A stretch of 64,000 nucleotides of DNA from Volvox africanus (Eukaryota > Chlorophyta > Chlorophyceae > Chlamydomonadales > Volvocaceae), in NCBI GenBank assembly GCA_030268105.1, contig BSDZ01000103.1:2050501-2114500 (forward strand), written 5' to 3'. Below are positions 35,923-49,134 of this stretch, piece by piece (the stretch's first letter is position 1; each line of letters starts with the position of its first letter). The notes under the pieces were generated by a model. The model made no database searches, was not told the origin of the DNA, and saw nothing but the letters and a program-made list of their open reading frames with translations. The position numbers were made by a program, and so were the translations under genes.

Positions 35923-37636
35923 GATAATGTCCACCTCTGGTTTGGAGTCCTTGTTGAGTCTTTTCTGTCCTCGATGACTCTGTTCTGTTCCATGTTTCCT
36001 TGCTTCACCGGACCTTCCCCTTGGGCACCCAGCCATACAGACATACACATACAGTAAGGCGCTCTGCTACTATCCCATCCCTCTGCTAGTATCCGTATCA
36101 ATGCCACTGCTGCGGTGTGTGCATACACATGTGTGTGCAACAACACTACTGCATCCCTCCATCCTCTCGTCGGATGCCTTCCAGCTTGCATCGCTTGGAT
36201 GGATGCTGCCCGTTCTTACAAAGCATGTCCGATGGATGACCATGCATGACGGGCAGGTCGGTAATCAGTAAGGCAGTCATACAACATCCCGCATCATCCG
36301 GTCTTCTGTGTTGTATTACGGTTTGATTATCATCAATGTGTTGGTCTAGGCGACCTAATAAGACAATATGGGAACATAATTAATGCATTGCTCTCTCTCT
36401 CTCTCTAGATATATATATGTATTGCTATATGTAGATATATGTATATGTATTGCTATATGTATATATATACATATATTGCTGTAAATATCTGTATATATAT
36501 CAAAATATATTAATTTTTACATATTTAGCTAGTTCTGCATTTAAGAATCCATGAAATTGGGTTTCTTGGTCTCATGCTGCCAGCTGTATCAATAATGCGC
36601 CAACCAATGAACGTTTGACTCAACCCGAGGAACGTGGGTAATGAGCATTGTAATAAATGGCATGACTTGTTCAGTAATAATATTTGTTGTATGGTTGGTA
36701 CCTCAATGTTGGCATGAACGACGCAAAGTGTGAGAATTGCGACGACCACAGTGGTTAGTCGGCAACCCAATATTGATATTCGGCCATTATATTACATAAA
36801 TACCGGGAAGGCTTGATAATACTGCATGCGAATATCTGTGATACGTTGCTAGGGTTCATCACACTCACAAATCGATGATCTGGTGTGAGATGTACTGCAT
36901 ATGGGTATCACAAGTATAATATGTGCGAGGACGGCTGAATAGCTTAAGCTTTTACGAGCTCAAATCGGATTATCTTTGATATTATCATATTGAACTATAT
37001 TACACTGTGATTGGCCCGAGCCAAGCCTGAGCATTATGAGCCTGTTAGATGATGATCGCCGAATGGTTAGGTTCTGATAACCGAATGCACCACATCGCAT
37101 CTAATGGACTATAAGTTGTAACCTTTTTGCTCCTGAAGACTTACACTGCCTCTGAGATTGCATCCGGATGCTTGATCTATTTTGTGAGCATTCGGCATTT
37201 GGCACTTAACGCTTAGACCTGCAGATAAGTGCATGAGTGGTGAAGACGGTTTTAGGGTTACCCTCATCAATATCCATACCTGGCTTATTACCAGCATCCC
37301 ATGCAGTCCACTACGGCATGGGTGTCCAAGAAGGATGCACAGGTTCAGGAAGTAGCCATGGTAAGGGCGCCCTGGCCCTACCTAATAGACACGGTGTGCG
37401 TGCGTGCATGTAAGTGTGTTTGTTTGTTTGTGTTTGTTTGTGTGTGTGTATGTGTGTATGTGTGTATGTGTGTATGTGTGTTTGTTTGTGTTTGTTTGTG
37501 TGTGTATGTGTGTTTGTTTGTGTGTTTGTTTGTGTTTGTTTGTGTTTGTTTGTGTGGTTGGTTAGGAATCGCTGTGGTGTGCTCACCTCACACGGTAATG
37601 TGCTTGGAATAGATTTAGGTGGTCCTTCTGTGAGTA

Positions 37637-37709
37637 GGCCGTTTAGCTCAGTGGATAGAGCGTGTCCTTCCTAAGGTCAAGGTCCAAGGTTCGACCCCTT
37701 GAACGGTCG
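37637..37709 (+). tRNA. tRNA-Arg(CCT), unit 12
   Basis: Identical to unit 1; full 5' flank. Confidence 0.95.
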
Positions 37710-38143
37710 TCGAGACTGTTTCATGTTGGATAATGAGTGTGTTGGTGTGTGCTGGAGAACGCTCTAGGGCCCATCTAGGTGAACCATTTTCAGGTTGGTA
37801 GCTAGGGTAGCTAGCTATAACTTAACTCATCCAGGTCGCAATCAATCGAATGGGCATCAGCTGGACAGCTCTGTTGTGACACATGCCACCGGGCATATGC
37901 ATGCCCAAGAGTCAGAACAGTGGAGGATGAGGATGTGGATGGCTCTGGAGGGATAGATATGTTGCCTCAGAGTTGTTGGAGAGCTTTTCTCGCAAGCTTT
38001 ACTACTGAGCGCCCCCTTCTTTGAGTGCGGTGTCCACGTTGTGTGCAAGTGCATTGCGTGAGCAAGTGGCCGTGGCCGCTAAGAGGCACACACCCACACA
38101 CACAGCAGAGGCACATCATACCCACGCTAGAATAGACGATTCC

Positions 38144-38241
38144 TGTGGGTGGAGGGTGTCGAACCCTCGACCTTAGGATTGCCCAAGTCACAGTGGTTTG
38201 GAGCTATGAGATCTACGCGCTAACCACTGCGCCACACCCAC
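38144..38241 (-). tRNA. tRNA-Met(CAT) with intron, anticodon-stem variant, unit 12
   Basis: G30 to A makes the stem TAGAT/TCCTA, with an A30-C40 mismatch beside the existing U31-U39, so the top of the anticodon stem is weak. T4 interrupted. Confidence 0.82.
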
Positions 38242-38617
38242 CGTGCAGATAGGGCACTATCGCACAATCCCACTCTGCAAAACTACGTTGCTAGCACAAT
38301 CAAGTCGGTCCGTGGCGCGTTCCGTTTGTGTCCTCCATCTCATCGTCACGCCTATCCATCTAGCTGGATATATAGCAAAGCAGAAGGGGTGTTTCATGTG
38401 TTGGTATCAACTTCCCTGCTGCCACCACAAATGAACTACGGACAAGCATGTTGCATGGCCTGATATATTCTTTGAGCAAGTCCGTACTATACTACTGCGC
38501 TCACTGGTGTTAGGTGGGGTCAGTTACCAGCTTAAACATGGTGAGGCAGGCTTTGCACCAGTTTTCACATGCACGCAGGATTTCTGTGCGTGGGTGGCAT
38601 GGCTTTTCGTTGGTGTA

Positions 38618-38708
<91 letters not shown>

Positions 38709-39069
38709 GTTTGTAGGATAGGGCGGTACATCACCCGTGGCCACTAACCTGGCAGTCCCTACCTTCCCCGGTGTTTCGGGGCACCCTCATCCAGTCTCCC
38801 ACGCCAACTTCTCCGAAATCAGTGGTTTTCCCAGGTTCAGCACCCACCACCAGCATCCAGCGGAATCTGCCGAATCAACTAAGGCGTCAACTCCGCTACT
38901 GGTCAGCTCGCAGTTCACTTTAATTGGGGTCGTCACCGTCCATCGACATGGGGGCACCCTGCCCTTTACTTTAGGGTCTTTGGTCTTTATGTGTATGTGT
39001 ATGTGTATGTGTGGGGCTGAATATAGATTGGGTGCGGTCGGGAACATCTTTTGAACAGCTCCGAGTAAA

Positions 39070-39142
39070 GCTCGGTTAGCTCAGTCGGTAGAGCGTACGG
39101 CTGTTAACCGTAAGGTCGACAGTTCGAACCTGTCATCGAGCG
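39070..39142 (+). tRNA. tRNA-Asn(GTT), unit 12
   Basis: Identical to unit 1. Confidence 0.97.
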
Positions 39143-39151
39143 CGGATGTGA

Positions 39152-39251
39152 GGGGTCGTAGCTCAAATGGTAGAGCGCCCGCTTAGCATGCGAAGCTGAG
39201 CGCCGCAGAACAATGTGCGGGAGGTAGGGGGATCGATGCCCTCCGACTCCA
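39152..39251 (+). tRNA. tRNA-Ala(AGC) with intron, unit 12
   Basis: Intact; T loop ATCGATG. Confidence 0.95.
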
Positions 39252-40949
39252 GATAATGTCCACCTCTGGTTTGGAGTCCTTGTTGAGTCTTTTCTGTCCT
39301 CGATGACTCTGTTCTGTTCCATGTTTCCTTGCTTCACCGGACCTTCCCCTTGGGCACCCAGCCATACAGACATACACATACAGTAAGGCGCTCTGCTACT
39401 ATCCCATCCCTCTGCTAGTATCCGTATCAATGCCACTGCTGCGGTGTGTGCATACACATGTGTGTGCAACAACACTACTGCATCCCTCCATCCTCTCGTC
39501 GGATGCCTTCCAGCTTGCATCGCTTGGATGGATGCTGCCCGTTCTTACAAAGCATGTCCGATGGATGACCATGCATGACGGGCAGGTCGGTAATCAGTAA
39601 GGCAGTCATACAACATCCCGCATCATCCGGTCTTCTGTGTTGTATTACGGTTTGATTATCATCAATGTGTTGGTCTAGGCGACCTAATAAGACAATATGG
39701 GAACATAATTAATGCATTGCTCTCTCTCTCTCTCTAGATATATATATGTATTGCTATATGTAGATATATGTATATGTATTGCTATATGTATATATATACA
39801 TATATTGCTGTAAATATCTGTATATATATCAAAATATATTAATTTTTACATATTTAGCTAGTTCTGCATTTAAGAATCCATGAAATTGGGTTTCTTGGTC
39901 TCATGCTGCCAGCTGTATCAATAATGCGCCAACCAATGAACGTTTGACTCAACCCGAGGAACGTGGGTAATGAGCATTGTAATAAATGGCATGACTTGTT
40001 CAGTAATAATATTTGTTGTATGGTTGGTACCTCAATGTTGGCATGAACGACGCAAAGTGTGAGAATTGCGACGACCACAGTGGTTAGTCGGCAACCCAAT
40101 ATTGATATTCGGCCATTATATTACATAAATACCGGGAAGGCTTGATAATACTGCATGCGAATATCTGTGATACGTTGCTAGGGTTCATCACACTCACAAA
40201 TCGATGATCTGGTGTGAGATGTACTGCATATGGGTATCACAAGTATAATATGTGCGAGGACGGCTGAATAGCTTAAGCTTTTACGAGCTCAAATCGGATT
40301 ATCTTTGATATTATCATATTGAACTATATTACACTGTGATTGGCCCGAGCCAAGCCTGAGCATTATGAGCCTGTTAGATGATGATCGCCGAATGGTTAGG
40401 TTCTGATAACCGAATGCACCACATCGCATCTAATGGACTATAAGTTGTAACCTTTTTGCTCCTGAAGACTTACACTGCCTCTGAGATTGCATCCGGATGC
40501 TTGATCTATTTTGTGAGCATTCGGCATTTGGCACTTAACGCTTAGACCTGCAGATAAGTGCATGAGTGGTGAAGACGGTTTTAGGGTTACCCTCATCAAT
40601 ATCCATACCTGGCTTATTACCAGCATCCCATGCAGTCCACTACGGCATGGGTGTCCAAGAAGGATGCACAGGTTCAGGAAGTAGCCATGGTAAGGGCGCC
40701 CTGGCCCTACCTAATAGACACGGTGTGCGTGCGTGCATGTAAGTGTGTTTGTTTGTTTGTGTTTGTTTGTGTGTGTGTATGTGTGTATGTGTGTTTGTTT
40801 GTGTGTGTTTGTGTGTGTATGTGTGTTTGTTTGTGTGTTTGTTTGTGTTTGTTTGTGTTTGTTTGTGTGGTTGGTTAGGAATCGCTGTGGTGTGCTCACC
40901 TCACACGGTAATGTGCTTGGAATAGATTTAGGTGGTCCTTCTGTGAGTA

Positions 40950-41022
40950 GGCCGTTTAGCTCAGTGGATAGAGCGTGTCCTTCCTAAGGTCAAGGTCCAA
41001 GGTTCGACCCCTTGAACGGTCG
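40950..41022 (+). tRNA. tRNA-Arg(CCT), unit 13
   Basis: Identical to unit 1; full 5' flank. Confidence 0.95.
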
Positions 41023-41456
41023 TCGAGACTGTTTCATGTTGGATAATGAGTGTGTTGGTGTGTGCTGGAGAACGCTCTAGGGCCCATCTAGGTGAACCAT
41101 TTTCAGGTTGGTAGCTAGGGTAGCTAGCTATAACTTAACTCATCCAGGTCGCAATCAATCGAATGGGCATCAGCTGGACAGCTCTGTTGTGACACATGCC
41201 ACCGGGCATATGCATGCCCAAGAGTCAGAACAGTGGAGGATGAGGATGTGGATGGCTCTGGAGGGATAGATATGTTGCCTCAGAGTTGTTGGAGAGCTTT
41301 TCTCGCAAGCTTTACTACTGAGCGCCCCCTTCTTTGAGTGCGGTGTCCACGTTGTGTGCAAGTGCATTGCGTGAGCAAGTGGCCGTGGCCGCTAAGAGGC
41401 ACACACCCACACACACAGCAGAGGCACATCATACCCACGCTAGAATAGACGATTCC

Positions 41457-41554
41457 TGTGGGTGGAGGGTGTCGAACCCTCGACCTTAGGATTGCCCAAG
41501 TCACAGTGGTTTGGAGCTATGAGACCTACGCGCTAACCACTGCGCCACACCCAC
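41457..41554 (-). tRNA. tRNA-Met(CAT) with intron, unit 13
   Basis: Exons intact; second intron type; T4 interrupted. Confidence 0.93.
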
Positions 41555-41930
41555 CGTGCAGGTAGGGGACTATCGCACAATCCCACTCTGCAAAACTACG
41601 TTGCTAGCACAATCAAGTCGGTCCGTGGCGCGTTCCGTTTGTGTCCTCCATCTCATCGTCACGCCTATCCATCTAGCTGGATATATAGCAAAGCAGAAGG
41701 GGTGTTTCATGTGTTGGTATCAACTTCCCTGCTGCCACCACAAATGAACTACGGACAAGCATGTTGCATGGCCTGATATATTCTTTGAGCAAGTCCGTAC
41801 TATACTACTGCGCTCACTGGTGTTAGGTGGGGTCAGTTACCAGCTTAAACATGGTGAGGCAGGCTTTGCACCAGTTTTCACATGCACGCAGGATTTCTGT
41901 GCGTGGGTGGCATGGCTTTTCGTTGGTGTA

Positions 41931-41997
<67 letters not shown>

Positions 41998-42358
41998 GTT
42001 TGTAGGATAGGGCGGTACATCACCCGTGGCCACTAACCTGGCAGTCCCTACCTTCCCCGGTGTTTCGGGGCACCCTCATCCAGTCTCCCACGCCAACTTC
42101 TCCGAAATCAGTGGTTTTCCCAGGTTCAGCACCCACCACCAGCATCCAGCGGAATCTGCCGAATCAACTAAGGCGTCAACTCCGCTACTGGTCAGCTCGC
42201 AGTTCACTTTAATTGGGGTCGTCACCGTCCATCGACATGGGGGCACCCTGCCCTTTACTTTAGGGTCTTTGGTCTTTATGTGTATGTGTATGTGTATGTG
42301 TGGGGCTGAATATAGATTGGGTGCGGTCGGGAACATCTTTTGAACAGCTCCGAGTAAA

Positions 42359-42431
42359 GCTCGGTTAGCTCAGTCGGTAGAGCGTACGGCTGTTAACCGT
42401 AAGGTCGACAGTTCGAACCTGTCATTGAGCG
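42359..42431 (+). tRNA. tRNA-Asn(GTT), unit 13
   Basis: C68 to T allele (G5-U68). Confidence 0.95.
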
Positions 42432-42440
42432 CGGATGTGA

Positions 42441-42540
42441 GGGGTCGTAGCTCAAATGGTAGAGCGCCCGCTTAGCATGCGAAGCTGAGCGCCGCAGAAC
42501 AATGTGCGGGAGGTAGGGGGATCGATGCCCTCCGACTCCA
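42441..42540 (+). tRNA. tRNA-Ala(AGC) with intron, unit 13
   Basis: Intact; T loop ATCGATG. Confidence 0.95.
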
Positions 42541-44240
42541 GATAATGTCCACCTCTGGTTTGGAGTCCTTGTTGAGTCTTTTCTGTCCTCGATGACTCTG
42601 TTCTGTTCCATGTTTCCTTGCTTCACCGGACCTTCCCCTTGGGCACCCAGCCATACAGACATACACATACAGTAAGGCGCTCTGCTACTATCCCATCCCT
42701 CTGCTAGTATCCGTATCAATGCCACTGCTGCGGTGTGTGCATACACATGTGTGTGCAACAACACTACTGCATCCCTCCATCCTCTCGTCGGATGCCTTCC
42801 AGCTTGCATCGCTTGGATGGATGCTGCCCGTTCTTACAAAGCATGTCCGATGGATGACCATGCATGACGGGCAGGTCGGTAATCAGTAAGGCAGTCATAC
42901 AACATCCCGCATCATCCGGTCTTCTGTGTTGTATTACGGTTTGATTATCATCAATGTGTTGGTCTAGGCGACCTAATAAGACAATATGGGAACATAATTA
43001 ATGCATTGCTCTCTCTCTCTCTCTAGATATATATATATGTATTGCTATATGTAGATATATGTATATGTATTGCTATATGTATATATATACATATATTGCT
43101 GTAAATATCTGTATATATATCAAAATATATTAATTTTTACATATTTAGCTAGTTCTGCATTTAAGAATCCATGAAATTGGATTTCTTGGTCTCATGCTGC
43201 CAGCTGTATCAATAATGCGCCAACCAATGAACGTTTGACTCAACCCGAGGAACGTGGGTAATGAGCATTGTAATAAATGGCATGACTTGTTCAGTAATAA
43301 TATTTGTTGTATGGTTGGTACCTCAATGTTGGCATGAACGACGCAAAGTGTGAGAATTGCGACGACCACAGTGGTTAGTCGGCAACCCAATATTGATATT
43401 CGGCCATTATATTACATAAATACCGGGAAGGCTTGATAATACTGCATGCGAATATCTGTGATACGTTGCTAGGGTTCATCACACTCACAAATCGATGATC
43501 TGGTGTGAGATGTACTGCATATGGGTATCACAAGTATAATATGTGCGAGGACGGCTGAATAGCTTAAGCTTTTACGAGCTCAAATCGGATTATCTTTGAT
43601 ATTATCATATTGAACTATATTACACTGTGATTGGCCCGAGCCAAGCCTGAGCATTATGAGCCTGTTAGATGATGATCGCCGAATGGTTAGGTTCTGATAA
43701 CCGAATGCACCACATCGCATCTAATGGACTATAAGTTGTAACCTTTTTGCTCCTGAAGACTTACACTGCCTCTGAGATTGCATCCGGATGCTTGATCTAT
43801 TTTGTGAGCATTCGGCATTTGGCACTTAACGCTTAGACCTGCAGATAAGTGCATGAGTGGTGAAGACGGTTTTAGGGTTACCCTCATCAATATCCATACC
43901 TGGCTTATTAGCAGCATCCCATGCAGTCCACTACGGCATGGGTGTCCAAGAAGGATGCACAGGTTCAGGAAGTAGCCATGGTAAGGGCGCCCTGGCCCTA
44001 CCTAATAGACACGGTGTGCGTGCGTGCATGTAAGTGTGTTTGTTTGTTTGTGTTTGTTTGTGTGTGTGTATGTGTGTATGTGTGTTTGTTTGTGTGTGTT
44101 TGTGTGTGTATGTGTGTTTGTTTGTGTGTTTGTTTGTGTTTGTTTGTGTTTGTTTGTGTGGTTGGTTAGGAATCGCTGTGGTGTGCTCACCTCACACGGT
44201 AATGTGCTTGGAATAGATTTAGGTGGTCCTTCTGTGAGTA

Positions 44241-44313
44241 GGCCGTTTAGCTCAGTGGATAGAGCGTGTCCTTCCTAAGGTCAAGGTCCAAGGTTCGACC
44301 CCTTGAACGGTCG
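44241..44313 (+). tRNA. tRNA-Arg(CCT), unit 14
   Basis: Identical to unit 1; full 5' flank. Confidence 0.95.
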
Positions 44314-44747
44314 TCGAGACTGTTTCATGTTGGATAATGAGTGTGTTGGTGTGTGCTGGAGAACGCTCTAGGGCCCATCTAGGTGAACCATTTTCAGGTT
44401 GGTAGCTAGGGTAGCTAGCTATAACTTAACTCATCCAGGTCGCAATCAATCGAATGGGCATCAGCTGGACAGCTCTGTTGTGACACATGCCACCGGGCAT
44501 ATGCATGCCCAAGAGTCAGAACAGTGGAGGATGAGGATGTGGATGGCTCTGGAGGGATAGATATGTTGCCTCAGAGTTGTTGGAGAGCTTTTCTCGCAAG
44601 CTTTACTACTGAGCGCCCCCTTCTTTGAGTGCGGTGTCCACGTTGTGTGCAAGTGCATTGCGTGAGCAAGTGGCCGTGGCCGCTAAGAGGCACACACCCA
44701 CACACACAGCAGAGGCACATCATACCCACGCTAGAATAGACGATTCC

Positions 44748-44845
44748 TGTGGGTGGAGGGTGTCGAACCCTCGACCTTAGGATTGCCCAAGTCACAGTGG
44801 TTTGGAGCTATGAGACCTACGCGCTAACCACTGCGCCACACCCAC
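44748..44845 (-). tRNA. tRNA-Met(CAT) with intron, unit 14
   Basis: Exons intact; second intron type; T4 interrupted. Confidence 0.93.
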
Positions 44846-45221
44846 CGTGCAGGTAGGGGACTATCGCACAATCCCACTCTGCAAAACTACGTTGCTAGCA
44901 CAATCAAGTCGGTCCGTGGCGCGTTCCGTTTGTGTCCTCCATCTCATCGTCACGCCTATCCATCTAGCTGGATATATAGCAAAGCAGAAGGGGTGTTTCA
45001 TGTGTTGGTATCAACTTCCCTGCTGCCACCACAAATGAACTACGGACAAGCATGTTGCATGGCCTGATATATTCTTTGAGCAAGTCCGTACTATACTACT
45101 GCGCTCACTGGTGTTAGGTGGGGTCAGTTACCAGCTTAAACATGGTGAGGCAGGCTTTGCACCAGTTTTCACATGCACGCAGGATTTCTGTGCGTGGGTG
45201 GCATGGCTTTTCGTTGGTGTA

Positions 45222-45288
<67 letters not shown>

Positions 45289-45649
45289 GTTTGTAGGATA
45301 GGGCGGTACATCACCCGTGGCCACTAACCTGGCAGTCCCTACCTTCCCCGGTGTTTCGGGGCACCCTCATCCAGTCTCCCACGCCAACTTCTCCGAAATC
45401 AGTGGTTTTCCCAGGTTCAGCACCCACCACCAGCATCCAGCGGAATCTGCCGAATCAACTAAGGCGTCAACTCCGCTACTGGTCAGCTCGCAGTTCACTT
45501 TAATTGGGGTCGTCACCGTCCATCGACATGGGGGCACCCTGCCCTTTACTTTAGGGTCTTTGGTCTTTATGTGTATGTGTATGTGTATGTGTGGGGCTGA
45601 ATATAGATTGGGTGCGGTCGGGAACATCTTTTGAACAGCTCCGAGTAAA

Positions 45650-45722
45650 GCTCGGTTAGCTCAGTCGGTAGAGCGTACGGCTGTTAACCGTAAGGTCGAC
45701 AGTTCGAACCTGTCATCGAGCG
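45650..45722 (+). tRNA. tRNA-Asn(GTT), unit 14
   Basis: Identical to unit 1, although units 13 and 15 on either side carry the C68T allele. Confidence 0.97.
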
Positions 45723-45731
45723 CGGATGTGA

Positions 45732-45831
45732 GGGGTCGTAGCTCAAATGGTAGAGCGCCCGCTTAGCATGCGAAGCTGAGCGCCGCAGAACAATGTGCGG
45801 GAGGTAGGGGGATCGATGCCCTCCGACTCCA
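45732..45831 (+). tRNA. tRNA-Ala(AGC) with intron, unit 14
   Basis: Intact; T loop ATCGATG. Confidence 0.95.
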
Positions 45832-47531
45832 GATAATGTCCACCTCTGGTTTGGAGTCCTTGTTGAGTCTTTTCTGTCCTCGATGACTCTGTTCTGTTCC
45901 ATGTTTCCTTGCTTCACCGGACCTTCCCCTTGGGCACCCAGCCATACAGACATACACATACAGTAAGGCGCTCTGCTACTATCCCATCCCTCTGCTAGTA
46001 TCCGTATCAATGCCACTGCTGCGGTGTGTGCATACACATGTGTGTGCAACAACACTACTGCATCCCTCCATCCTCTCGTCGGATGCCTTCCAGCTTGCAT
46101 CGCTTGGATGGATGCTGCCCGTTCTTACAAAGCATGTCCGATGGATGACCATGCATGACGGGCAGGTCGGTAATCAGTAAGGCAGTCATACAACATCCCG
46201 CATCATCCGGTCTTCTGTGTTGTATTACGGTTTGATTATCATCAATGTGTTGGTCTAGGCGACCTAATAAGACAATATGGGAACATAATTAATGCATTGC
46301 TCTCTCTCTCTCTCTAGATATATATATATGTATTGCTATATGTAGATATATGTATATGTATTGCTATATGTATATATATACATATATTGCTGTAAATATC
46401 TGTATATATATCAAAATATATTAATTTTTACATATTTAGCTAGTTCTGCATTTAAGAATCCATGAAATTGGATTTCTTGGTCTCATGCTGCCAGCTGTAT
46501 CAATAATGCGCCAACCAATGAACGTTTGACTCAACCCGAGGAACGTGGGTAATGAGCATTGTAATAAATGGCATGACTTGTTCAGTAATAATATTTGTTG
46601 TATGGTTGGTACCTCAATGTTGGCATGAACGACGCAAAGTGTGAGAATTGCGACGACCACAGTGGTTAGTCGGCAACCCAATATTGATATTCGGCCATTA
46701 TATTACATAAATACCGGGAAGGCTTGATAATACTGCATGCGAATATCTGTGATACGTTGCTAGGGTTCATCACACTCACAAATCGATGATCTGGTGTGAG
46801 ATGTACTGCATATGGGTATCACAAGTATAATATGTGCGAGGACGGCTGAATAGCTTAAGCTTTTACGAGCTCAAATCGGATTATCTTTGATATTATCATA
46901 TTGAACTATATTACACTGTGATTGGCCCGAGCCAAGCCTGAGCATTATGAGCCTGTTAGATGATGATCGCCGAATGGTTAGGTTCTGATAACCGAATGCA
47001 CCACATCGCATCTAATGGACTATAAGTTGTAACCTTTTTGCTCCTGAAGACTTACACTGCCTCTGAGATTGCATCCGGATGCTTGATCTATTTTGTGAGC
47101 ATTCGGCATTTGGCACTTAATGCTTAGACCTGCAGATAAGTGCATGAGTGGTGAAGACGGTTTTAGGGTTACCCTCATCAATATCCATACCTGGCTTATT
47201 AGCAGCATCCCATGCAGTCCACTACGGCATGGGTGTCCAAGAAGGATGCACAGGTTCAGGAAGTAGCCATGGTAAGGGCGCCCTGGCCCTACCTAATAGA
47301 CACGGTGTGCGTGCGTGCATGTAAGTGTGTTTGTTTGTTTGTGTTTGTTTGTGTGTGTGTATGTGTGTATGTGTGTTTGTTTGTGTTTGTTTGTGTGTGT
47401 ATGTGTGTTTGTTTGTGTGTTTGTTTGTGTTTGTTTGTGTTTGTTTGTGTGGTTGGTTAGGAATCGCTGTGGTGTGCTCACCTCACACGGTAATGTGCTT
47501 GGAATAGATTTAGGTGGTCCTTCTGTGAGTA

Positions 47532-47604
47532 GGCCGTTTAGCTCAGTGGATAGAGCGTGTCCTTCCTAAGGTCAAGGTCCAAGGTTCGACCCCTTGAACG
47601 GTCG
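47532..47604 (+). tRNA. tRNA-Arg(CCT), unit 15
   Basis: Identical to unit 1; full 5' flank. Confidence 0.95.
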
Positions 47605-48038
47605 TCGAGACTGTTTCATGTTGGGTAATGAGTGTGTTGGTGTGTGCTGGAGAACGCTCTAGGGCCCATCTAGGTGAACCATTTTCAGGTTGGTAGCTAG
47701 GGTAGCTAGCTATAACTTAACTCATCCAGGTCGCAATCAATCGAATGGGCATCAGCTGGACAGCTCTGTTGTGACACATGCCACCGGGCATATGCATGCC
47801 CAAGAGTCAGAACAGTGGAGGATGAGGATGTGGATGGCTCTGGAGGGATAGATATGTTGCCTCAGAGTTGTTGGAGAGCTTTTCTCGCAAGCTTTACTAC
47901 TGAGCGCCCCCTTCTTTGAGTGCGGTGTCCACGTTGTGTGCAAGTGCATTGCGTGAGCAAGTGGCCGTGGCCGCTAAGAGGCACACACCCACACACACAG
48001 CAGAGGCACATCATACCCACGCTAGAATAGACGATTCC

Positions 48039-48136
48039 TGTGGGTGGAGGGTGTCGAACCCTCGACCTTAGGATTGCCCAAGTCACAGTGGTTTGGAGCT
48101 ATGAGACCTACGCGCTAACCACTGCGCCACACCCAC
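48039..48136 (-). tRNA. tRNA-Met(CAT) with intron, unit 15
   Basis: Exons intact; second intron type; T4 interrupted. Confidence 0.93.
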
Positions 48137-48512
48137 CGTGCAGGTAGGGGACTATCGCACAATCCCACTCTGCAAAACTACGTTGCTAGCACAATCAAGT
48201 CGGTCCGTGGCGCGTTCCGTTTGTGTCCTCCATCTCATCGTCACGCCTATCCATCTAGCTGGATATATAGCAAAGCAGAAGGGGTGTTTCATGTGTTGGT
48301 ATCAACTTCCCTGCTGCCACCACAAATGAACTACGGACAAGCATGTTGCATGGCCTGATATATTCTTTGAGCAAGTCCGTACTATACTACTGCGCTCACT
48401 GGTGTTAGGTGGGGTCAGTTACCAGCTTAAACATGGTGAGGCAGGCTTTGCACCAGTTTTCACATGCACGCAGGATTTCTGTGCGTGGGTGGCATGGCTT
48501 TTCGTTGGTGTA

Positions 48513-48591
<79 letters not shown>

Positions 48592-48952
48592 GTTTGTAGG
48601 ATAGGGCGGTACATCACCCGTGGCCACTAACCTGGCAGTCCCTACCTTCCCCGGTGTTTCGGGGCACCCTCATCCAGTCTCCCACGCCAACTTCTCCGAA
48701 ATCAGTGGTTTTCCCAGGTTCAGCACCCACCACCAGCATCCAGCGGAATCTGCCGAATCAACTAAGGCGTCAACTCCGCTACTGGTCAGCTCGCAGTTCA
48801 CTTTAATTGGGGTCGTCACCGTCCATCGACATGGGGGCACCCTGCCCTTTACTTTAGGGTCTTTGGTCTTTATGTGTATGTGTATGTGTATGTGTGGGGC
48901 TGAATATAGATTGGGTGCGGTCGGGAACATCTTTTGAACAGCTCCGAGTAAA

Positions 48953-49025
48953 GCTCGGTTAGCTCAGTCGGTAGAGCGTACGGCTGTTAACCGTAAGGTC
49001 GACAGTTCGAACCTGTCATTGAGCG
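48953..49025 (+). tRNA. tRNA-Asn(GTT), unit 15
   Basis: C68 to T allele (G5-U68). Confidence 0.95.
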
Positions 49026-49034
49026 CGGATGTGA

Positions 49035-49134
49035 GGGGTCGTAGCTCAAATGGTAGAGCGCCCGCTTAGCATGCGAAGCTGAGCGCCGCAGAACAATGTG
49101 CGGGAGGTAGGGGGATCGATGCCCTCCGACTCCA
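49035..49134 (+). tRNA. tRNA-Ala(AGC) with intron, unit 15
   Basis: Intact; T loop ATCGATG. Confidence 0.95.

Larger units (their letters stand above)
35923..39251 (+). repeat. array unit 12 (3329 bp)
   Basis: Hexamer tract 38613-38708 (16 copies). The G/T tract carries an extra GTATG run. The Met allele is shared with units 18-19 but not with the units between. Confidence 0.97.
39252..42540 (+). repeat. array unit 13 (3289 bp)
   Basis: Hexamer tract 41926-41997 (12 copies). First of the GCAGGTAGGGG group just past Met (units 13-16). Confidence 0.97.
42541..45831 (+). repeat. array unit 14 (3291 bp)
   Basis: Hexamer tract 45217-45288 (12 copies). First of the four units with an extra TA in the AT-rich block. 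Confidence 0.97.
45832..49134 (+). repeat. array unit 15 (3303 bp)
   Basis: Hexamer tract 48508-48591 (14 copies). First of the TTGGGTAATGAG group just after Arg (units 15-17). Confidence 0.97.
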